A model generated the notes under the pieces. The model did not search any database. It saw only the letters and a program-made list of their open reading frames with translations, and was not told the origin of the DNA. From assembly GCF_900109115.1 (NCBI RefSeq), contig NZ_FNYV01000003.1, forward strand, positions 524,843 to 588,842: a stretch of 64,000 nucleotides of DNA, read 5' to 3'. Shown one piece after another: positions 61,351 to 64,000 of this stretch. Both the position numbers and the translations under genes were made by a program. Each line of letters opens with the position of its first letter. Positions within the stretch are counted from its first letter, which is position 1. The stretch comes from Micromonospora phaseoli (lineage in GTDB: Bacteria > Actinomycetota > Actinomycetes > Mycobacteriales > Micromonosporaceae).

Positions 61351-62367
61351 TCAGTACATCGAGAGATGAACGTGGTTCGTGTGGTCGGCGGCCGGACTGC
61401 CGCTTCCGCCATACGATTGCCAGCCGGTGCCCGGATGCCAGATCTGCCGGTACCAGATCACGTAGAGCACACCGAGCCGGTCGGCGTTGCGAACGTGCCA
61501 GGCGGCCAGGCTGTCCCCGTACGACTTGTCGCCGCCGGTCGCCGTGCGGTCCTCGAATCCGTTGGTGGCCGCGGCGAAGTCGCAGGCCCGGCCCTTCGGG
61601 TGCTCACCCGAGCCGCCGCTGCGGTAGCAGGAGACGTGCCGCTTGTAGCCGGCGGCCTGGGTCTGCTTCAGCGCGTGCAGGGTGCGCGGCGTGATGCAGC
61701 CCGAGGTGGTCGGGTCGTCCACCGAACAGGACTCGCCCGGCCAGGAACCGTCTGAGTTGCGTGGCGCCGGCTTGGCCGAGGTGGAGCTGCCACCGGCGAA
61801 TCCGCCGCTGCTGCCCGAGCTGACCGCCGCCAGGGCCGCCTCGGCCTCCTTCTTCTTCTTAGCCATCACGGCGAGCTGCTTGGTCTGCTCGCGCACCTCG
61901 GCGTTGATCGCGAGCTTGGCCTGCCGGGCCTCCTCGCGCGCGTCGGCCAGCTCACGCACCCGCCGACCGTCCCGCTGGGCCATCATGTCGAGGTTGGCGG
62001 CCCGCTGCACGAACGCCTCCGGGGTCGCGCTGTCCAGCAGCACGGCGGCGGGGCTGAGTCGACCGACCCGGTAGGACTGCGCCGCCACCTCGCCGACCAG
62101 GGCGGTCAACTCGGCCAGCTGGCCCTCCACCGCGGCCAACTCGGTCGCCAACTTCTTCTGCCGCTTCTCGGAGCCGTCGAGCTTGCGCTTGGCTTCGATG
62201 TGCGCCTTGGCGGTGGCCTCCAGGGCGTCCCGCAGCTTCTTGCTACCGCCCTCGTTGGGCTCGGCGTACGCCGGCACCGCACCGACGCCGAGCAGCAGCG
62301 CCACCGCGGCGAGCAGGGCGATCAGCGGACGGTGAAGCTGCCGCCGGATGGGCATGGTCCTGCGCAC
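61351..62367 (-). CDS. secreted coiled-coil protein with ARB_07466-like C-terminal domain
   Basis: A 338-residue exported protein. The signal peptide (about 5-38) ends GVGAVPAYAEP. A long coiled coil (about 40-200, KKLRDALEATAKAHIEAKRK through QLAVMAKKKKEAEAALAAV) is followed by a Ser/Gly linker. The C-terminal domain (about 230-338) has HVSCYRSGGSGEHPKGRACD, with HPKGRACDF and the final NHVHLSM, resembling D,D-peptidase-like zinc-binding folds. This layout is that of actinobacterial cell-wall hydrolases or their activators. GTG at 62367 has AAGGA before it; ATG at 62355 is an alternative. The 273-nt gap upstream contains a TATTCT box at about 62474 but no riboswitch that I recognise. Confidence 0.85.
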   Translation of the reverse strand: MRRTMPIRRQLHRPLIALLAAVALLLGVGAVPAYAEPNEGGSKKLRDALEATAKAHIEAKRKLDGSEKRQKKLATELAAVEGQLAELTALVGEVAAQSYRVGRLSPAAVLLDSATPEAFVQRAANLDMMAQRDGRRVRELADAREEARQAKLAINAEVREQTKQLAVMAKKKKEAEAALAAVSSGSSGGFAGGSSTSAKPAPRNSDGSWPGESCSVDDPTTSGCITPRTLHALKQTQAAGYKRHVSCYRSGGSGEHPKGRACDFAAATNGFEDRTATGGDKSYGDSLAAWHVRNADRLGVLYVIWYRQIWHPGTGWQSYGGSGSPAADHTNHVHLSMY

Positions 62368-62640
62368 GAAAGCATCCTTTCGTCGGCCGCCGGCCCCCGG
62401 TGAGTCAACTGCGCGGCGGCGACCCCCGCCGGCGCCGGTCGGCGGCCTGCTGGCGGGAGGCCGCCGGTCAGAATACCGGAACCAGCCCCGATGCCCAGGC
62501 CCCCAACCCCCAACCCCGTCCACCATCGACCCACCGCAACCCCCGACTCACCCTCCGCATTCAGGATCGGGTTGATCATGAGATTGACCGGGGTTTTCGA
62601 TCTTCAACCCAGCGAGACGAGCGGGTGGGTGGGGTAGAGG

Positions 62641-63450
62641 TCAGCTGGACAGGAGGGTGGTGTGGACGTCGGTCCAGACCGCGTCGCTGACGGCGACCAG
62701 GAGACCGTGTTGGGTGTCGGCCGGGTGATAGTCCGTGCCGTCGAGTTGGCGGGCCACCCCACCCGCCGCCCGCACCAGCAAGGTGCCGGGGCCGTGGTCC
62801 CACGGCAGGGTGCGCCAGAAGAGCACGAACTGCTGCTGGCCGGTGAGCACGTCGAGATACTCGCGGCCGGCGCAGTGCTTGCCCGGCAGCAACTCGCCGA
62901 GCTGCGCGCCGCCCGCCTCGACCGTGCTCCGCAACGGCCCCGGCAGGAACTTCGTCATCGCGGTCCCCCGCAGCTCACCCACCGGTGGGACCACAGCGGG
63001 CAGCCGAACCGGCTTCCCGTCCAGGTACGTGCCCTCACCACTGCGGGCGACCGCCAGCGCGTCGGCCAGCGGGTCGAGCACCCAGGCCGCCACCGGCTCA
63101 CCGTCGGTGAGCAGGGAGACCATCAGCGCGAACGGGCGCTTGCCGGCGGCGAAGTTCGCAGTGCCGTCGACCGGATCGACCAACCACACGTCACCCGCGG
63201 AACGCAGGTGGCGCAGCAGAGCCGGATCGTCCGCGACCGCCTCCTCACCGACCACGACCGAACCGGGCCGCAGCCGGAGCAAGCCGGCCGTGATCATCTC
63301 CTCGGCTCGCCGGTCGGCGACGGTGACCAGCTCGCCCGGGGCCTTCTCGGTCACGTCGCCGTCGCCGAGGTGGCGGAACAACGGCAGTACGACGCCGTCG
63401 GCGGTCTCCCGCAGCAGCCCGGCGACGTCGTCGAGCAGGGTGTCAATCAC
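62641..63450 (-). CDS. inositol monophosphatase family phosphatase
   Basis: A 269-residue Mg2+-dependent sugar-phosphate phosphatase. Metal site pieces are [19 protein letters not shown] (about residue 92) and [17 protein letters not shown] (about 218). It may act on inositol, histidinol or nucleotide 3' phosphates; the sequence does not settle this. GTG start at 63450, overlapping the response-regulator gene by 8 nt. Confidence 0.92.
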   Translation of the reverse strand: MIDTLLDDVAGLLRETADGVVLPLFRHLGDGDVTEKAPGELVTVADRRAEEMITAGLLRLRPGSVVVGEEAVADDPALLRHLRSAGDVWLVDPVDGTANFAAGKRPFALMVSLLTDGEPVAAWVLDPLADALAVARSGEGTYLDGKPVRLPAVVPPVGELRGTAMTKFLPGPLRSTVEAGGAQLGELLPGKHCAGREYLDVLTGQQQFVLFWRTLPWDHGPGTLLVRAAGGVARQLDGTDYHPADTQHGLLVAVSDAVWTDVHTTLLSS

Positions 63451-63895
63451 GTGGCGGCAGCTTCACCACGCTGACGAAGAACTCGTCGATCTGCCGGACC
63501 ACCGAGATGAACTGCTCGAAGTCCACCGGCTTGGTCACGTACGCGTTGGCGTGCAGCTGGTAGCTGCGCAGGATGTCCTCGTCGGCCTGGGACGTGGTCA
63601 GCACCACCACCGGAATACGGCAGAGCTGCTCGTCCTTCTTGATCTCCTCGAGCACCTCCCGCCCGTCGCGCCGGGGCAGGTTCAGGTCGAGCAGGATCAG
63701 GTCCGGCAGCACCGCGTCCGCGTACTGACCCTCGCGGCGCAGGTAGGCCAGCGCCTCGGTGCCGTCGGAGACGACGTTCAGCCGGTTGCGCAGCTTGTGT
63801 TCCTCGAACGCCTCCTGGGTCATCAGCACGTCACCCGGGTCGTCCTCGACCAACAGCACCTCGATCGGGCACTTGCCGTCCGCTGGCGCGGTCAT
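63443..63895 (-). CDS. single-domain response regulator (Rcp1-like)
   Basis: A 150-residue receiver with no output domain. It has [18 protein letters not shown] (acidic pocket), the phospho-acceptor Asp in LILLDLNLP (about 69), VVVLTTS and YVTKPVD. This subtype is usually paired with phytochrome-like or hybrid histidine kinases. Its ATG overlaps the stop of the upstream gene (ATGA), with AAGGAGG before it, so the two are coupled; that partner is probably the kinase. Confidence 0.94.
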   Translation of the reverse strand: MTAPADGKCPIEVLLVEDDPGDVLMTQEAFEEHKLRNRLNVVSDGTEALAYLRREGQYADAVLPDLILLDLNLPRRDGREVLEEIKKDEQLCRIPVVVLTTSQADEDILRSYQLHANAYVTKPVDFEQFISVVRQIDEFFVSVVKLPPRD

Positions 63896-64000
63896 CCCAC
63901 CGCCTCCTTCATGCCACCTGCGCCACCGCCGCCCGGTGCCGGGCCAGCCGGGGCCGAGGGGCGCTTCGCCGATTCGCCGTCGGTCTCCGTGCCGACCGTA
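63892..64000 (-). CDS. C-terminal tail of the upstream gene (cut by window edge), probably a sensor kinase
   Basis: The last 35 codons of a gene that enters from the right edge: low-complexity sequence with [14 protein letters not shown] and ending MKEAVG before TGA at 63892-63894. The overlap with the response-regulator start implies a shared operon. No domain is visible, so 'histidine kinase' rests only on the usual pairing. Confidence 0.5.
   Translation of the reverse strand, partial: TVGTETDGESAKRPSAPAGPAPGGGGAGGMKEAVG

Noticed and set aside
62571..62608. Third copy of the TTGATCAAGA palindrome (TTGATCATGAGATTG)
   Set aside because: It shares only TTGATCA, lacks GTTTGCGTC and does not form a long stem.
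62368..62640. Possible cyclic-di-AMP (ydaO) riboswitch before the coiled-coil wall protein
   Set aside because: Such switches precede related wall-hydrolase genes, but I could not find the conserved core; only a weak GTTGATC/GATCTTCAAC pairing is seen near 62571-62608.

Overview
The window is a chromosomal segment from a high-G+C actinobacterium, most likely Micromonosporaceae (Micromonospora or a close relative). The reasons are the strong bias to G or C at third codon positions, frequent GTG and TTG starts, the order rpmG-hadA-hadB-tRNA-Trp-secE-nusG-rplK-rplA that is familiar from actinobacteria, a second-type nuo cluster, and a block (moeZ, DUF3152, TetR, DUF3107, ferritin-like, DEAD helicase) that matches the gene order I recall around Rv3206c-Rv3211 in Mycobacterium tuberculosis. 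There is no prophage, CRISPR array, insertion sequence or biosynthetic gene cluster; the content is mostly housekeeping and conserved actinobacterial genes.

Layout. 1-4.1 kb (minus strand): translation and secretion block (rplA partial, rplK, nusG, secE), tRNA-Trp, the MaoC pair hadAB, rpmG, tRNA-Met and tRNA-Thr. 4.2-7.7 kb: a membrane GAF-GGDEF-EAL cyclic-di-GMP enzyme preceded by tiny membrane peptides, then tRNA-Tyr. 7.8-12.5 kb: a YajQ protein, a divergent SDR/TetR pair with two palindromic operators, an MFS exporter and htpX. 12.7-25.4 kb: a partial complex I (nuoB, C, H, I, J, K, L, M, N), broken up by a glutathionyl-hydroquinone-reductase-like gene, a zinc dehydrogenase and a DUF2252 gene. 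25.6-32.2 kb: a PLP decarboxylase, a GPH-type transporter, an alkyltransferase-like protein, proB-proA and a cyclase-fold protein. 32.4-45.2 kb: moeZ, two DUF3152 metzincin-like proteins, a hydrolase, a 962-residue mostly disordered protein, TetR, DUF3107, a ferritin-like protein, a DEAD-box helicase with a long leader, a methyltransferase and an HTH regulator. 45.2-54.2 kb: a His-containing membrane protein, a RecQ-phosphoribosyltransferase fusion, a lipoprotein and a five-gene branched-chain amino-acid ABC operon. 54.7-64 kb: a glycerophosphodiesterase, TrkH/TrkA potassium uptake, a Ser/Thr kinase with a CBM2-like outer domain, an MFS-spermidine-synthase-like protein, a coiled-coil cell-wall protein, an inositol-phosphatase-like enzyme, a response regulator and the tail of the gene before it.

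The least expected content is between the genes. At least two dispersed families of long palindromes recur (two 62-nt copies with compensating arm changes; three copies of a GGGGCCCC/GTTAAC mosaic), and several single-copy long hairpins sit at gene ends. Other points worth a second look are the nuo cluster without A, D, E, F or G; the paired DUF3152 proteins that both carry a complete metzincin zinc motif; the helicase leader with a candidate ECF-type promoter and an overlapping small ORF; and the two fusion architectures (kinase-CBM2, RecQ-PRTase). All calls were made by reading the sequence; no database search was run.
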